Of a DNA stretch of 64,000 nucleotides, positions 9,580 through 20,770 are shown piece after piece (the stretch's first letter is position 1; every line of letters begins with the position of its first letter). The notes below the pieces were generated by a model that saw nothing but the letters and a program-made list of their open reading frames with translations, was not told the DNA's origin and searched no databases. The position numbers and the translations under genes were made by a program. Source of the DNA: Bradyrhizobium sp. NFR13. Its GTDB lineage: Bacteria > Pseudomonadota > Alphaproteobacteria > Rhizobiales > Xanthobacteraceae. The stretch is taken from positions 1,426,001 to 1,490,000 of the forward strand of contig NZ_FOTP01000001.1 in assembly GCF_900114605.1 (NCBI RefSeq). The letters run 5' to 3'.

Positions 9580-10926
9580 TCAGGATTTAATCAGCCGCGC
9601 CGCATAGAAGCCGTCGAGCCCGCTAAGCCGGGGGTCGGCATGGGGCAGATGGCTCGGCAAAGTCCGCAGATCGCCCTCGGGAGTGACGATCTCGGCAAGA
9701 CCGGCCACTTCGCTGGCGTCGGCGGGAGCGCGGCGCATGCTGGAATCCTTGGCCAGCAGGTCGGCGATGGCCTGTTCACCTTCTTCGGGCTCCAGCGAAC
9801 AGGTGCAATAGACCAGGGTTCCGCCAGGTTTCAGGATGGAAGCGGCCTTGTGCAGCAGGCGTCGCTGCAGCGCCGTCAGCATGACGATGTCGGAGTCCTG
9901 CTTCAGCCAGGCGACGTCGGGATGCCGCCGGATGGTGCCGGTGGAGGAGCAGGGCGCGTCCAGCAACACGCCATCAAAGCCTTCGCCGGGATATTCGGTG
10001 CCGTCGACGACGACGGTTTCGGCTTCCAGAGACAGACGCGCCAGATTCTCGCGCAGGCGCGCCACGCGGTTCGGCGAGCGGTCCACGGCAGTGACTTGCG
10101 CGCCGCCATGAACCAGCTGTGCGGTCTTGCCGCCCGGTGCGGCGCAGAGGTCGACGATGCGCTTGCCCTTGAGGTCGCCGAACAGCCGCGCTGGCAATGC
10201 TGCCGCCGCGTCCTGTACCCACCACTGGCCGTCATCGAAGCCCGGCAACATGGTCACCGAGCCCTGCAGCAGGGTTCGGACGGAGCCTGTGGGGAGTACC
10301 TCACCATGCAGGCGCATGGCCCAGGCATCGGCATCGGCTTCGGATTTGACGGTGAGATCGAGTGACGGCTCATAGCTCAGCGCCACGGCCATTTCCTTCG
10401 CGGCCGTCTCGCCGTAGTGCGTCGTCCAGCGCGCCATCAACCATGGCGGGATGTCGAGAGTCTGGGCGGCCACTTCGTCGATCAGCGGCTGGCCTTCTCG
10501 CGCGCAGCGCCGCAATACGGCATTGACCAGCCCTGCATATTTCGCGGCCTTACGGTCGGATTGCACCATGCGGACCGACAGGTCGACGGCAGCGTGATCC
10601 GGCACGTCCATCCAGAGGATCTGGGCAGCGCCGATCAGGAGAGCACTTTGCGCACGCGGGGCATCGGTGGGAACACCACGGTCGAGCAGGCGGGAGAGAA
10701 TATGCCCGAGCGTGCCGAGTCTGCGCAGGATCGTCGCAACCAGACGTCGCATCAGCGCGCGGTCGCGGTCGGACAGCGTTTTCAGGCCGGGATGGGCCGC
10801 GGCGCCTTCGAGCTGGTCGTCGAGGGTCCGATGCTTGTGCAATACGCCGTCGAGAATATCCGCCGCAATCCGTCGCGCGGCGAGGCCCGGGACCTCGGTT
10901 GGCGGTGCGTATCTTACTTGCGACAT
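9580..10926 (-). CDS. rsmB: 16S rRNA m5C methyltransferase, RsmB/Fmu type
   Basis: A 448-residue protein with an N-terminal NusB-like RNA-binding domain (about residues 15-150, including GLVNAVLRR) and a C-terminal Rossmann SAM methyltransferase domain. Both catalytic cysteine motifs are present: DAPCSSTGTIRRHPD (general-base cysteine) and VYCTCSLEPEEGE (nucleophile region). SAM is bound at DLCAAPGGKTAQL. The E. coli homologue methylates C967 of 16S rRNA. The start MSQVRYAPP has no better alternative. It is divergent from the SDHAF4 gene across 195 bp. Confidence 0.93.
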   Translation of the reverse strand: MSQVRYAPPTEVPGLAARRIAADILDGVLHKHRTLDDQLEGAAAHPGLKTLSDRDRALMRRLVATILRRLGTLGHILSRLLDRGVPTDAPRAQSALLIGAAQILWMDVPDHAAVDLSVRMVQSDRKAAKYAGLVNAVLRRCAREGQPLIDEVAAQTLDIPPWLMARWTTHYGETAAKEMAVALSYEPSLDLTVKSEADADAWAMRLHGEVLPTGSVRTLLQGSVTMLPGFDDGQWWVQDAAAALPARLFGDLKGKRIVDLCAAPGGKTAQLVHGGAQVTAVDRSPNRVARLRENLARLSLEAETVVVDGTEYPGEGFDGVLLDAPCSSTGTIRRHPDVAWLKQDSDIVMLTALQRRLLHKAASILKPGGTLVYCTCSLEPEEGEQAIADLLAKDSSMRRAPADASEVAGLAEIVTPEGDLRTLPSHLPHADPRLSGLDGFYAARLIKS

Positions 10927-11121
10927 GCGAAAACATCACGACGGAGGGCGGGCAATGGCGCGGGCAGGCTCAGCATGCGGCCACTGGATGGGAGCGATTC
11001 TGTCGCATGCGAATATGCCAAATGTAAGAATCGCCCTTATATGCTCACAGTCGAACGGCAACTGTTCGACATTGATTTATGTAACGCGTGCCGCCCTTGC
11101 CGGTTCAGCAGGAAACCTGAG

Positions 11122-11352
11122 ATGAACGACATTCCTTCCGAGTCCGCAACGTCTTTGCCGGAGCCTGAGCCGGCACCGAAGAAAGTTTTGACGCCCGCCG
11201 CGCAGCGCGCGCTGACCGAGGCAGAAGAACGTCGGGCTGCAGCTGCAGCAGCACATACTGCGGCGAAAGCGAAAGAGTTCCAGGGACCTGAAGGCCCGGA
11301 GCCCACGCGCTTTGGCGACTGGGAGCGTAAGGGCATTGCGTCCGACTTCTAA
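11122..11352 (+). CDS. Succinate dehydrogenase assembly factor 4 family (DUF1674)
   Basis: A 76-residue protein ending in the diagnostic C-terminal block GPEGPEPTRFGDWERKGIAS followed by DF, which defines DUF1674 / SDHAF4. The mitochondrial member (Sdh8) binds the flavinylated SdhA subunit and protects it until complex II is assembled. The bacterial role is inferred from that. The N-terminal half is low-complexity (Pro/Glu, then Ala-rich) and probably disordered. The ATG at 11122 has AGGAAACCTGAG just upstream. The longer open frame to 10417 is non-coding in character. Confidence 0.9.
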   Translation: MNDIPSESATSLPEPEPAPKKVLTPAAQRALTEAEERRAAAAAAHTAAKAKEFQGPEGPEPTRFGDWERKGIASDF

Positions 11353-11415
11353 CTCTTCGGGTCAATGAGCCAGATTCTTCTGGCTGGTTGTTTCGACTCA
11401 CATTATCGCAGGACG

Positions 11416-11979
11416 ATGACCCCAGCATCGCGCATTCACCGTGCGTCGCCGTGGCGATCCCGCATGTCCGCGGCGATGCCGTGGGTATTCGTGCTTGGCC
11501 TGGCCGCTGGCACCATGCTGCCGGTGAAGCGTTGGCTGCCGTTCCTGCCCGGCGCGGATCAGACCGAGGCGGCCCGCGATTCCGAGGCGATCGTCAGGCG
11601 CGCCGGCAATGCTGAGGCGCGCTACTCGATCGAGATGCGCTATGCCATCGACGGCGACACTTTTGGCGCGCGCGTGCATCTTGGGTCGGGTGAAGACGTC
11701 AGCGTGCGCATTCGTTTGCGTGGCATCGATGCGCCAGAGCTGAAGGGGCAATGCGCGCGCGAGATTCAGAAAGCAGAAACCGCGACGGCTGCACTGACCA
11801 AGTTGCTCCGCGAGGGAAGTCTCACGATCTACAATATCGGGCCTGACAAATATCCCGGCCGCGTGGTCGCCGATGTCGCGACCAGGCAAACGCCCAACGT
11901 GTCTGCAGCAATGCTCAACGCAGGGCACGCGCGCCCGTATGGTGGCGGTCATCGCAACGGCTGGTGCGATAGCCGCTGA
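11416..11979 (+). CDS. Secreted thermonuclease-family (SNase-like) protein
   Basis: A 187-residue protein with one N-terminal hydrophobic segment (MPWVFVLGLAAGTMLPV) that acts as signal or anchor, followed by a staphylococcal-nuclease OB-fold. Visible motifs are AIDGDTFGARV, RIRLRGIDAPELKGQC and DKYPGRVVADV. These correspond to the calcium-binding Asp and catalytic Arg/Glu region of SNase; whether the full triad is retained was not verified. The likely role is a periplasmic or extracellular nuclease, possibly structural. The ATG at 11416 is chosen because AGGA lies 4-5 bases upstream. It ends at a bidirectional terminator. Confidence 0.85.
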   Translation: MTPASRIHRASPWRSRMSAAMPWVFVLGLAAGTMLPVKRWLPFLPGADQTEAARDSEAIVRRAGNAEARYSIEMRYAIDGDTFGARVHLGSGEDVSVRIRLRGIDAPELKGQCAREIQKAETATAALTKLLREGSLTIYNIGPDKYPGRVVADVATRQTPNVSAAMLNAGHARPYGGGHRNGWCDSR

Positions 11980-11987
11980 GATCAGCA

Positions 11988-12014
11988 AAAAGCCGCGCAT
12001 CATGCGCGGCTTTT
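11988..12014. terminator. Bidirectional intrinsic terminator
   Basis: The arms GCCGCGCAT (11992-12000) and ATGCGCGGC (12002-12010) form a stem with A4 on the left and T4 on the right. It lies between the convergent nuclease and L,D-transpeptidase genes and can serve both strands. Confidence 0.85.
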
Positions 12015-12037
12015 CAGAATAGCGAAGCTGCCAGCGA

Positions 12038-12553
12038 TCAGCGCTGGGTGACGATCACCGGGGTGCCGACCGAGACACGCGAATAGAGGTCGGTGATGTC
12101 TTCGTTGTACATGCGGACGCAACCGTAAGAGACATAGCCGCCGATCGAATTGGGGCGGTTGGTGCCGTGGATGGCATATTCGCCGCCGGCGAGGGTCATC
12201 GCAGCAACGCCCATCGGATTAGCTGGCGAACCGCCCGCAATCACATCGGGGATATTCGGATTGTCACGCTTGACGTCGGCGGGCGGAGCCCAGGCCGGCT
12301 GGCGGTACTTGCCGTCGATCTTGGTGGCGCCGGCCCACTGTTTGCCGGGCTTGCCGACACCGACGGGATAGCGCACGGCCTGACCCTGTTCGAGCACGAG
12401 ATACAGCTTACGCTCATTGGTCTTCACGACGATGGTGCCGGGCGCATAGTCGCCGTGGAAGCCGACCACATTGGGCGCTGCCTGCGCGGTGGGGGACATC
12501 AGGGCGCCAACAACAACGGTGGCTGCCAGCGCACGAGCAATCTTCAAGGACAT
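12038..12553 (-). CDS. L,D-transpeptidase (YkuD domain), periplasmic
   Basis: A 171-residue protein. The signal peptide MSLKIARALAATVVVGALMS is followed by a YkuD catalytic domain. The motif runs from AIHGTNRPNSIGG to SYGCVRM, giving His129 and the nucleophilic Cys145, with Arg147 two residues on. Such enzymes make 3-3 cross-links in peptidoglycan or attach proteins to it. The first residue is set by GGAGAG seven bases upstream of 12553; the longer frame (to 12661) is not supported. Rhizobiales carry many paralogues, so the individual role is unclear. Confidence 0.93.
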   Translation of the reverse strand: MSLKIARALAATVVVGALMSPTAQAAPNVVGFHGDYAPGTIVVKTNERKLYLVLEQGQAVRYPVGVGKPGKQWAGATKIDGKYRQPAWAPPADVKRDNPNIPDVIAGGSPANPMGVAAMTLAGGEYAIHGTNRPNSIGGYVSYGCVRMYNEDITDLYSRVSVGTPVIVTQR

Positions 12554-12826
12554 CAATCTCTCCAGTCCCGCCCGGCCGGTAGCGGCCGACGAGGTCGTGC
12601 CGCCTCTCAAGGCGACGAAAACAATTGCACACGGGAAATTCTCAACCAGTCGCGTAAACAACCGGTCTCTGCCGGCGCGGGGGAGTGCGCCAACGAGCGC
12701 CTAAAGAGGAAATCCGCTGAACAAAGTAAATGCCCGGAAAACAACACTCGCTCTAAATTGGCCGGCAGCGGCCATCTGCCACTGACAATCGCGTGAGGGC
12801 AGCCAGATGCAATGCGTTGGAGGTCA

Positions 12827-13948
12827 CTAGGCCAGCGTAAAGGCCTCATGGACGGCGGATTGTACCGCGCCGCCGAGGACAGCGCCGCCACCGGCCACAT
12901 AGATCCAGTCACCAATAACTGTGGCGCCGACCGCATGGCGCGGGGTCAGCATCGGCGCGTGGCTCTGCCAGGTGTCGGAGGCCGGATCGTAGCTTTCCAT
13001 CTGTCCGTACACCTTGCCCTGGGTGAGCTGACCGTTCTGCACCACGCCGGATTCTCCGCCCATGGCAAACAGCCGGTCGCGATACACGACAAGGCCATGG
13101 CCCGAACGGGTCGTCGGCAGTGCGGCGCGCAACTCCCATGTGTCGCGCTCGGGCAGATACACATGGTGGAGATCGGTATTGTATTCGAACGTATTGAAGC
13201 GCCCGCCGATCACATGGATCACGCCGCGCGTGGCGACGCAGCCGACATGGTCGCGCGCACCGGGGAGTGCCTTGCGGGTCTCCCATTTGTCGGTCTTGGG
13301 ATCATAGACTTCGTGCCAGCTGACACTGGCGCGTTCCGCCGCCGGCTCCGACGCGCCGCCGATCAGATGGATCTTGCCGTTCAGCGCAACGGCCGCACCG
13401 GCACCGCGCGGTCGCGGCAACGGCGCGATCGTATCCCAGCGGTTGGCGGCGACATCATAGGCATAGGCGTTCTGGTCCGAGCCGCGATTCTGCTGCATGA
13501 AGCCGCCGAGCGCATAGACGCGGCCGGCATCGGCAGCGACCGAGACATGGTTTGCGCCGCGCGGCAGCGGCGCGGCGTCGAGCCATTGATCCGAAGCGGG
13601 ATCGTAGACGTGGTGATAGGGGCGGTCGACGCGGCCTTCACCGTAGCCACCGACGATATGCATGCGATCGGCCCAGGACGTCGCCCAGGCCATCTCGCTG
13701 CGCGGTAACGGCAGTGCAGCGCGCGATATCCACTTGCCCTGCGGTCCCTTTGGCGCTGGGCTTTCCATGACGCGCTGCGCTTCTTGCTCAGGCGTCATGT
13801 GATGCGGCACGCCGCCCTGCAATTTGGCGTAGGGCTCTTTCGACGACGGGGCTGCGGGTAGTGCCGGATGACCGGCATGTTGTGCACGGGCGGAAACTCC
13901 GCCCGCCACAACTGCAGCACTTCCCAACACGAATGACCGACGATCCAT
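12827..13948 (-). CDS. Tat-exported kelch-repeat protein
   Basis: A 373-residue protein. The N-terminus MDRRSFVLGSAAVVAGG is a twin-arginine signal. The mature part contains about six kelch blades, each with a GG followed by a spaced Tyr/Trp (IHVIGGRFN, RLFAMGGESG, IYVAGGGAV and others), predicting a six-bladed propeller. Bacterial relatives include N-acetylneuraminate epimerase and galactose-oxidase-like proteins, but no catalytic signature was recognised. The start at 13948 follows GGGGTGATGTG; the upstream frame extension is spurious. It follows acs on the same strand after 37 bp, so co-transcription is likely although the functional link is unclear. Confidence 0.85.
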   Translation of the reverse strand: MDRRSFVLGSAAVVAGGVSARAQHAGHPALPAAPSSKEPYAKLQGGVPHHMTPEQEAQRVMESPAPKGPQGKWISRAALPLPRSEMAWATSWADRMHIVGGYGEGRVDRPYHHVYDPASDQWLDAAPLPRGANHVSVAADAGRVYALGGFMQQNRGSDQNAYAYDVAANRWDTIAPLPRPRGAGAAVALNGKIHLIGGASEPAAERASVSWHEVYDPKTDKWETRKALPGARDHVGCVATRGVIHVIGGRFNTFEYNTDLHHVYLPERDTWELRAALPTTRSGHGLVVYRDRLFAMGGESGVVQNGQLTQGKVYGQMESYDPASDTWQSHAPMLTPRHAVGATVIGDWIYVAGGGAVLGGAVQSAVHEAFTLA

Positions 13949-13985
13949 CACATCACCCCATGTTGGTCGATCGATATGCGAGCAG

Positions 13986-15935
<1,950 letters not shown>

Positions 15936-16286
15936 CGTCCCCTCCACCACCGTGCGACCGCTGCGCGAATTCGCCGCCAGCCGGTTCTCGTTGCGCGCAA
16001 TATGCGCCGGCGCGAGATAGCTGGACAAGCGGGGCCGGACTAGGCCTTTGGTCGGTTGGCAAGGTCGCAGCCCCGATCACGTTCGCGTTTCGACGGCCCG
16101 GAAATTTCATCATAAAGCCATTTCGGGCGCTAAACGGTAACCAGTAACCGAAATTGCGCGGCTGTGGACTCGCAATAGTTGCGGGAAGCCCCTAAATCGC
16201 CCTCGCAGGGGCGGCCAAGCGGCCCGGAACCAAAAATCAATAAACGGCATTAGCAGAGACACAGGGCCGACGAGGCAGATAACACT
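15936..16286. promoter_or_regulatory. Gene-free region between acs and topoisomerase IB (divergent promoters)
   Basis: These 351 bp hold no credible ORF. They must contain the acs promoter (left) and the topoisomerase promoter (right). Two inverted repeats are visible: ATTTCGG/CCGAAAT (16120-16126 and 16148-16154), and GCCCCT/AGGGGC (16188-16193 and 16207-16212). No confident -35/-10 pair was found. Confidence 0.5.
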
Positions 16287-17393
16287 ATGATGGAACAGCA
16301 GAATTTCGCGCCTTCTCGGGCCGTTTCCGCCCGTTCCGTTGCGCGACCAGCCCGTATGGTCAAGCCAAGTCCCGCGAGTGTGGAGGTTTTGGCCCGTGAA
16401 ATGGGCCTGAAGCTTGGAGATCAGTCTGAGCTGACGATCCGCCGGCTCAAGCGCGGAAAATCTTACTCCTTCGTCAGGGCTAACGGCACCCCGATCAAGC
16501 ATGTCGGCACGATCAAGCGGCTGAACTCCATGGCGGTGCCCCCGGCCTATGCCGAAGTCCGCTATGCCGTTGATCCTACGTCGCATTTGCAGGCCGTTGG
16601 CCGCGACGCGGCCGGCCGGCTGCAATACCGCTATCACTCGGACTGGGAGAAGGTCCGCGAACAGCGCAAGGCGCATCGGCTGGCGAAGCTGGTGGCAGCA
16701 CTGCCGAAAATCCGCCGTAACGTCTCGGCGCTTCTGGCCGGCGACGAGCCGACGCGCGAGTTCGCGCTCGCCGCTGTCATCGAGCTCGTCACGCGCACCG
16801 CGATCCGTGCCGGCAATGAGAGCTATATGAAGCTGTCAGGCACTCGCGGCGCTACAACACTGATGAAGTCGAACGTCCAGCTCGAAGACGATTGCATCGT
16901 GCTCGCCTTCAAGGCGAAAGGCGGCAAGGCCGTGCGCAAGGAGTGCAGTGCGACCAAGCTGGTGCGCGCGATCCGGATTTTGCATGACGTCCCCGGCAAG
17001 CGGCTGTTCCAGTATCGTGACAATGTTGGCCGCATCCACAAGGTCAATACGGCTGCGGTGAACGCGTTTCTGCGAGATATCGCCGGGATCAAGATTTCGC
17101 TGAAGGATTTTCGCACTCTGATGGCGTCGGCCACGGTGGCCGAAACGCTGTCGCGGATCGAACCGGCAGCGAGCGAGCGCGGTCGCAAGAAGCAGGTGCT
17201 CGACGCCGTGCGTTCGGCGGCAAACGAGTTGCAGAACACGGCAGCGATCTGCCGCAAGAGCTATGTACACGATACTATCGTTACGGCCTTCGAGGACGGC
17301 GTCCTTGCCCGCATCGCCGCGACGCAGACGGGCTATCGCTCGCAATCGAAGCGCGAGCAGCTTCTGGCGCAGGTGGTGGCCGAGGCGGGTTGA
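16287..17393 (+). CDS. Type IB DNA topoisomerase (poxvirus-like)
   Basis: A 368-residue enzyme that relaxes supercoils through a 3'-phosphotyrosyl intermediate. The N-terminal half holds the DNA-binding domain (PPAYAEVRYAVD, QYRYHSDW). The catalytic set is visible: Arg174 in RTAIRAGNESY, a lysine in AKGGKAVRK (211-214), Arg276 in LKDFRT and the tyrosine Tyr326 in CRKSYVHDT. The block after DFRT (LMASATVAETL) differs from the usual WAGT form but keeps the length. Bacterial TopIB genes of this type are scattered among proteobacteria and are non-essential accessory topoisomerases. The gene stops one base from the convergent methyltransferase. Confidence 0.92.
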   Translation: MMEQQNFAPSRAVSARSVARPARMVKPSPASVEVLAREMGLKLGDQSELTIRRLKRGKSYSFVRANGTPIKHVGTIKRLNSMAVPPAYAEVRYAVDPTSHLQAVGRDAAGRLQYRYHSDWEKVREQRKAHRLAKLVAALPKIRRNVSALLAGDEPTREFALAAVIELVTRTAIRAGNESYMKLSGTRGATTLMKSNVQLEDDCIVLAFKAKGGKAVRKECSATKLVRAIRILHDVPGKRLFQYRDNVGRIHKVNTAAVNAFLRDIAGIKISLKDFRTLMASATVAETLSRIEPAASERGRKKQVLDAVRSAANELQNTAAICRKSYVHDTIVTAFEDGVLARIAATQTGYRSQSKREQLLAQVVAEAG

Positions 17394-17394
17394 G

Positions 17395-18072
17395 TCAGGC
17401 GAGCGTCCACACCGCAGTATTCTTGATCTCCGCATCTTCGAGATCGCGCGTCACCGGCACCTTGTATTCGGTCAGCTTTCGCAATTTGTCTTTCGGCAGA
17501 TAGCTGCGACCGGGATCGCCGATCAGCACCGTCGCGCCGCGCACCGCTTGCTCTGACAGAAATGCAAAGGCGCGCTCTGCGGTGTCGCGTTCATAGAAAA
17601 TATCGCCTGCCAGGATCGTCTGTGCGGTGGGGATAGATGAGCCGCCGAGTAGATCGTCACCGCGGGCGCTGATCGTAACGTCATTTTCAGCTGCGTTCAG
17701 TACAATCGCCATGCGCGCAAAGGCGTCGATGTCATAGGCGAAGACGCTGCTTGCCCCCGCTTTCATCGCGGCGATAGCCACAAGCCCCGATCCTGATGCG
17801 AGATCGATGATGGTCTTTCCAGCAACATGCTCGGGATGATCGATAACAAAGCGCGCCAGCGCCTGCCCGCCGGCCCAGGCAAAAGCCCAGAACGGTGGCG
17901 GCAGTCCGGCCTCGCCGAGTTCTTCCTCGGTCTTGCTCCAGAGCGGCACGGCTTCGTCGGCGACATGCAGCGTGATTTCTGACACCAGCGGCACCGGCAG
18001 CAGGCGCGTATTGGCGCGGATAAAAGCAACGGGATTGGCGATCGCAGGTTTGGCCGCGCCGTGGGCGCTCAC
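17395..18072 (-). CDS. METTL20/ETFB-lysine-methyltransferase-like SAM methyltransferase
   Basis: About 225 residues of a seven-beta-strand methyltransferase. The segment PPPFWAFAWAGGQALARFV followed by IIDLASGSGLVAIAAMKAGA matches the METTL20 family, whose human and Agrobacterium members methylate lysines on the beta subunit of electron-transfer flavoprotein. The metal-independent (D/E)xxY-like GDIFYER motif is also present. The start is set as GTG at 18072, because GTGA there overlaps the stop of the EVE gene by 4 bp; the frame also runs to an ATG at 18102. It forms the end of a tsaD-gpsA-EVE-methyltransferase series. The target protein is inferred, not shown. Confidence 0.82.
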   Translation of the reverse strand: MSAHGAAKPAIANPVAFIRANTRLLPVPLVSEITLHVADEAVPLWSKTEEELGEAGLPPPFWAFAWAGGQALARFVIDHPEHVAGKTIIDLASGSGLVAIAAMKAGASSVFAYDIDAFARMAIVLNAAENDVTISARGDDLLGGSSIPTAQTILAGDIFYERDTAERAFAFLSEQAVRGATVLIGDPGRSYLPKDKLRKLTEYKVPVTRDLEDAEIKNTAVWTLA

Positions 18073-18485
18073 AGCCCGCCCATCTTGCAGAGCAGCTTCC
18101 ATTCCTCGGCAGTGATCGGCGGCACCGACAGGCGGGACTGCTTCAGGATCGCGACGTCAGCAAGCTTCGGCTCAGCCTTGATCGCCGCCAGCGACACCGG
18201 CTTTGGCAGATCTTGCACGGCCTTGACGTCGACGCAGACCCAGGGCGTTCCCGGTTCCGCGGTGGGATCGGGATGATGCTCCCTGATGATCTCGGCGATA
18301 CCCACGATCTCCTTGCCGATATTCGAATGATAGAAGAAGGCGCGGTCGCCCTTCTTCATCTTCATCATGTTCAGCTTGGCGGTGTGGTTACGGATGCCGG
18401 TCCATTCGGTGCCCTTGGCACCGGCCTTTTTCTGCTCATCCCACGACCAGGCATCGGGCTCCGATTTGATCAGCCAGTATTGCAT
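18069..18485 (-). CDS. EVE domain protein
   Basis: A 138-residue single-domain protein that opens with the family signature MQYWLIKSEPDAWSWDEQ and carries WTGIRNHTAKLNM and DRAFFYHSN. EVE domains are PUA-like folds that bind modified bases in DNA or RNA; the human homologue is thymocyte nuclear protein 1. The bacterial stand-alone form is common beside housekeeping genes, and its ligand is unknown. The upstream ATG at 18548 adds 21 non-conserved residues, so 18485 is chosen. It overlaps the methyltransferase gene by 4 bp (GTGA), indicating translational coupling. Confidence 0.9.
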   Translation of the reverse strand: MQYWLIKSEPDAWSWDEQKKAGAKGTEWTGIRNHTAKLNMMKMKKGDRAFFYHSNIGKEIVGIAEIIREHHPDPTAEPGTPWVCVDVKAVQDLPKPVSLAAIKAEPKLADVAILKQSRLSVPPITAEEWKLLCKMGGL

Positions 18486-18560
18486 GTTCTCACCACTCCA
18501 ATCCCGTGTGCCTATCAAGACGCGGATGCCCGCGACCAATGCGGGCATGGCGGCTTGAGT

Positions 18561-19541
18561 CTAACCTTCTGCCTTGAACGGCCGCGTCAGCAGGCCATCG
18601 ATGGCCTGATCGATGGTTGCGCGGCCGGCCAGAATTGCCGCCACGGCCTTTGCTACCGGCATATCGACGCCCTTCGATGACGCAAGCTCAATCAGCACCG
18701 GCGCGGTGAACTCGCCCTCGGCGAGTTTGCCACGCGCCGGCTGTTCGCCGCGGCCGAGTGCCACGCCGAGTGAAAAATTGCGCGACTGCGCGCTCGAACA
18801 GCTCAGGATCAGGTCGCCCAATCCTGACAGGCCCGACAGCGTCTCGGTGCGCGCGCCACATGCGATGCCTAGTCGCAGTAATTCGCTGAAGCCGCGCGTG
18901 GTGAGTGCTGCGAGGGCAGAGGCGCCCAGTTCCTTGCCGGCGACGATGCCTGCGGCAATCGCCAGTACGTTCTTCGCCGCACCGCCGATCTCGACGCCGC
19001 GCACGTCGGTGGAGTGATAGGGACGGAATGTCGCCGAACCTAAGGCCTGCACGAGTGCGACAGCGACATCTTCATCGGCGCATGCGAGCGTCACAGCCGT
19101 GGGCAAGCCCGCAGCGACATCGTCAGCGAAATTCGGTCCCGACAGAATGGCAGGGATCGCATGCGGTGCGACGTCGGCGATGACCTCCGTCATGAATTTG
19201 TGACTGCCGCGCTCGATGCCTTTGGCGCATGCGACCACCGGAACGCTTGCCGGCAATAGCGGCGCGAGGGCCGTCAATCCCTCGCGCAATTGCTGCGAAG
19301 GAATCGCGAGCAGAATGATATTGGCGCGTGCCGCCAGCGAAAGATCAGCGGTGACGAAGACGGACTCATCGATGGTAGCGCCGGGCAGCCGTGGATTGGC
19401 ACGCGACACCTGCATCAGCTCGGCAGCCGCAGTGGAGCGCGCATAGAGTACGACGTCGCGGCCAGCGCGCGCGGCGACATCAGCCAGTGCCGTGCCATAG
19501 GCCCCGGCGCCAATCACCGCCACTGAGTTGAAGTCGGCCAT
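18561..19541 (-). CDS. gpsA: Glycerol-3-phosphate dehydrogenase [NAD(P)+]
   Basis: A 326-residue enzyme of normal length that reduces dihydroxyacetone phosphate to sn-glycerol 3-phosphate for phospholipid synthesis. The N-terminal Rossmann motif is [13 protein letters not shown]. The substrate region shows CAKGIERGS and [18 protein letters not shown], and the catalytic lysine is in [14 protein letters not shown]. The C-terminal domain has [14 protein letters not shown]. It lies 10 bp after tsaD on the same strand, a pairing seen in many alphaproteobacteria. Confidence 0.96.
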   Translation of the reverse strand: MADFNSVAVIGAGAYGTALADVAARAGRDVVLYARSTAAAELMQVSRANPRLPGATIDESVFVTADLSLAARANIILLAIPSQQLREGLTALAPLLPASVPVVACAKGIERGSHKFMTEVIADVAPHAIPAILSGPNFADDVAAGLPTAVTLACADEDVAVALVQALGSATFRPYHSTDVRGVEIGGAAKNVLAIAAGIVAGKELGASALAALTTRGFSELLRLGIACGARTETLSGLSGLGDLILSCSSAQSRNFSLGVALGRGEQPARGKLAEGEFTAPVLIELASSKGVDMPVAKAVAAILAGRATIDQAIDGLLTRPFKAEG

Positions 19542-19551
19542 GGTGTTCCAG

Positions 19552-20643
19552 TCAGTAAGCCGCGCGGGATTTGGAATGGCCTGCCGGCGCCTTGGCGTCA
19601 GCGTCGAGCAGCCAGCGCGCGCGGGGCGGTGCTTCCATCGTGTCGGTGAGTCCTAGCGCAAGACGCTCTGCGCCGGCCCAGGCGATCATCGCGCCGTTGT
19701 CAGTGCACAGTGCGGGGGGCGGGATGATCAGTGTGGTCTGCGCTTTTCCGGCGACGGCCTGTAGCGCGCCGCGGATTGCCTGGTTGGAGGCGACACCGCC
19801 GGCTGCGACCAGCGCATGCGGTGGGCCGAATTGGTCTTCGAACAGTTTGAGGCCGACGCTCAATCTATCCGCTGTCGATTCCAGCGCCGCCGCCTGGAAG
19901 CTGGCGCAGAGATCCGCGATGTCCTGCTCTTCCAGCGGAATGAGACGGCTGGCTTCGTTACGGACCGCAGTCTTGAGACCTGAGAGCGAAAAATTCGCAT
20001 CGGGCCGGCCGAGCATCGGTCGCGGAAAGGCAAAGCGCTTGGGATCACCGCCCGATGCGGCGCGTTCCACCTGCGGGCCGCCGGGATAGGGCAGGCCGAG
20101 CATCTTGGCAACCTTGTCGAAGGCTTCGCCCATGGCGTCGTCGACGGTGGTGCCGAGTCGGACATAGTGGCCGACGCCGAGCACTGCCACGATCTGGGTA
20201 TGGCCGCCGGAAACGAGAAACAGGCAATACGGAAACGCCAGCGCAGTGGTCAGCCGCGGCGTCAGCGCATGGGCCTCGAGATGGTTCACGGCCACCAGAG
20301 GTGTGTCATGCACCATCGCGATAGCCTTGGCAGTGGTAAGGCCCACGATGACGCCACCGATCAGACCGGGCCCGGCTGCTGCCGCTACGCCGGTCAGTTG
20401 CGCGAAATTGACGTCGGCGTCCTTCATGGCACGGCCGACAATGCCATCTAGCAGGTCGATATGGGCACGCGCGGCGATTTCGGGCACCACGCCGCCATAG
20501 GGGGCGTGGTCGCCGATCTGCGAATGGACGATATTGGACAGGATCCTGCCGCTGCCGTCGGGCTGGCGTTCGATGACGGCGGCCGCGGTTTCATCGCAGG
20601 TCGTCTCGATTCCCAGCACCAGCATCGGTTGGTCGGTGGTCAC
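19552..20643 (-). CDS. tsaD: tRNA N6-threonylcarbamoyladenosine synthase subunit TsaD
   Basis: A 363-residue ASKHA-fold protein that, with TsaB and TsaE, transfers the threonylcarbamoyl group to A37 of ANN-decoding tRNAs. It shows [14 protein letters not shown] at the N-terminus, the metal-binding HLEAHAL motif, [11 protein letters not shown] and the ATP-site [10 protein letters not shown]. The predicted start is GTG at 20643 with AAGGA seven bases upstream. Its promoter faces hemD. Its presence near a tRNA-Thr gene is coincidental. Confidence 0.96.
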   Translation of the reverse strand: MTTDQPMLVLGIETTCDETAAAVIERQPDGSGRILSNIVHSQIGDHAPYGGVVPEIAARAHIDLLDGIVGRAMKDADVNFAQLTGVAAAAGPGLIGGVIVGLTTAKAIAMVHDTPLVAVNHLEAHALTPRLTTALAFPYCLFLVSGGHTQIVAVLGVGHYVRLGTTVDDAMGEAFDKVAKMLGLPYPGGPQVERAASGGDPKRFAFPRPMLGRPDANFSLSGLKTAVRNEASRLIPLEEQDIADLCASFQAAALESTADRLSVGLKLFEDQFGPPHALVAAGGVASNQAIRGALQAVAGKAQTTLIIPPPALCTDNGAMIAWAGAERLALGLTDTMEAPPRARWLLDADAKAPAGHSKSRAAY

Positions 20644-20770
20644 TATCGGTCCTTGCTAAATCAGCTAAATCCGGGCTTTTCCTGTCTCCGGCGTAGCATT
20701 GCGGGGTCGCAAGGTGCAATCACTCGATGCCCTGTGTGGCATGCGAGACCCCCGAAACCGGACCTCAGAT
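20644..20770. promoter_or_regulatory. Divergent promoter region, tsaD / hemD
   Basis: These 127 bp separate the GTG start of tsaD from the ATG of hemD. No ORF or hairpin is convincing. No trace of hemC, which often precedes hemD in related bacteria, is visible here. Confidence 0.45.

Noticed and set aside
11122-11352. Spurious tail of the longer ORF from 10417
   Set aside because: The last 76 residues are a complete DUF1674 protein with its own ribosome site, so the short gene is kept and only the upstream part is rejected.
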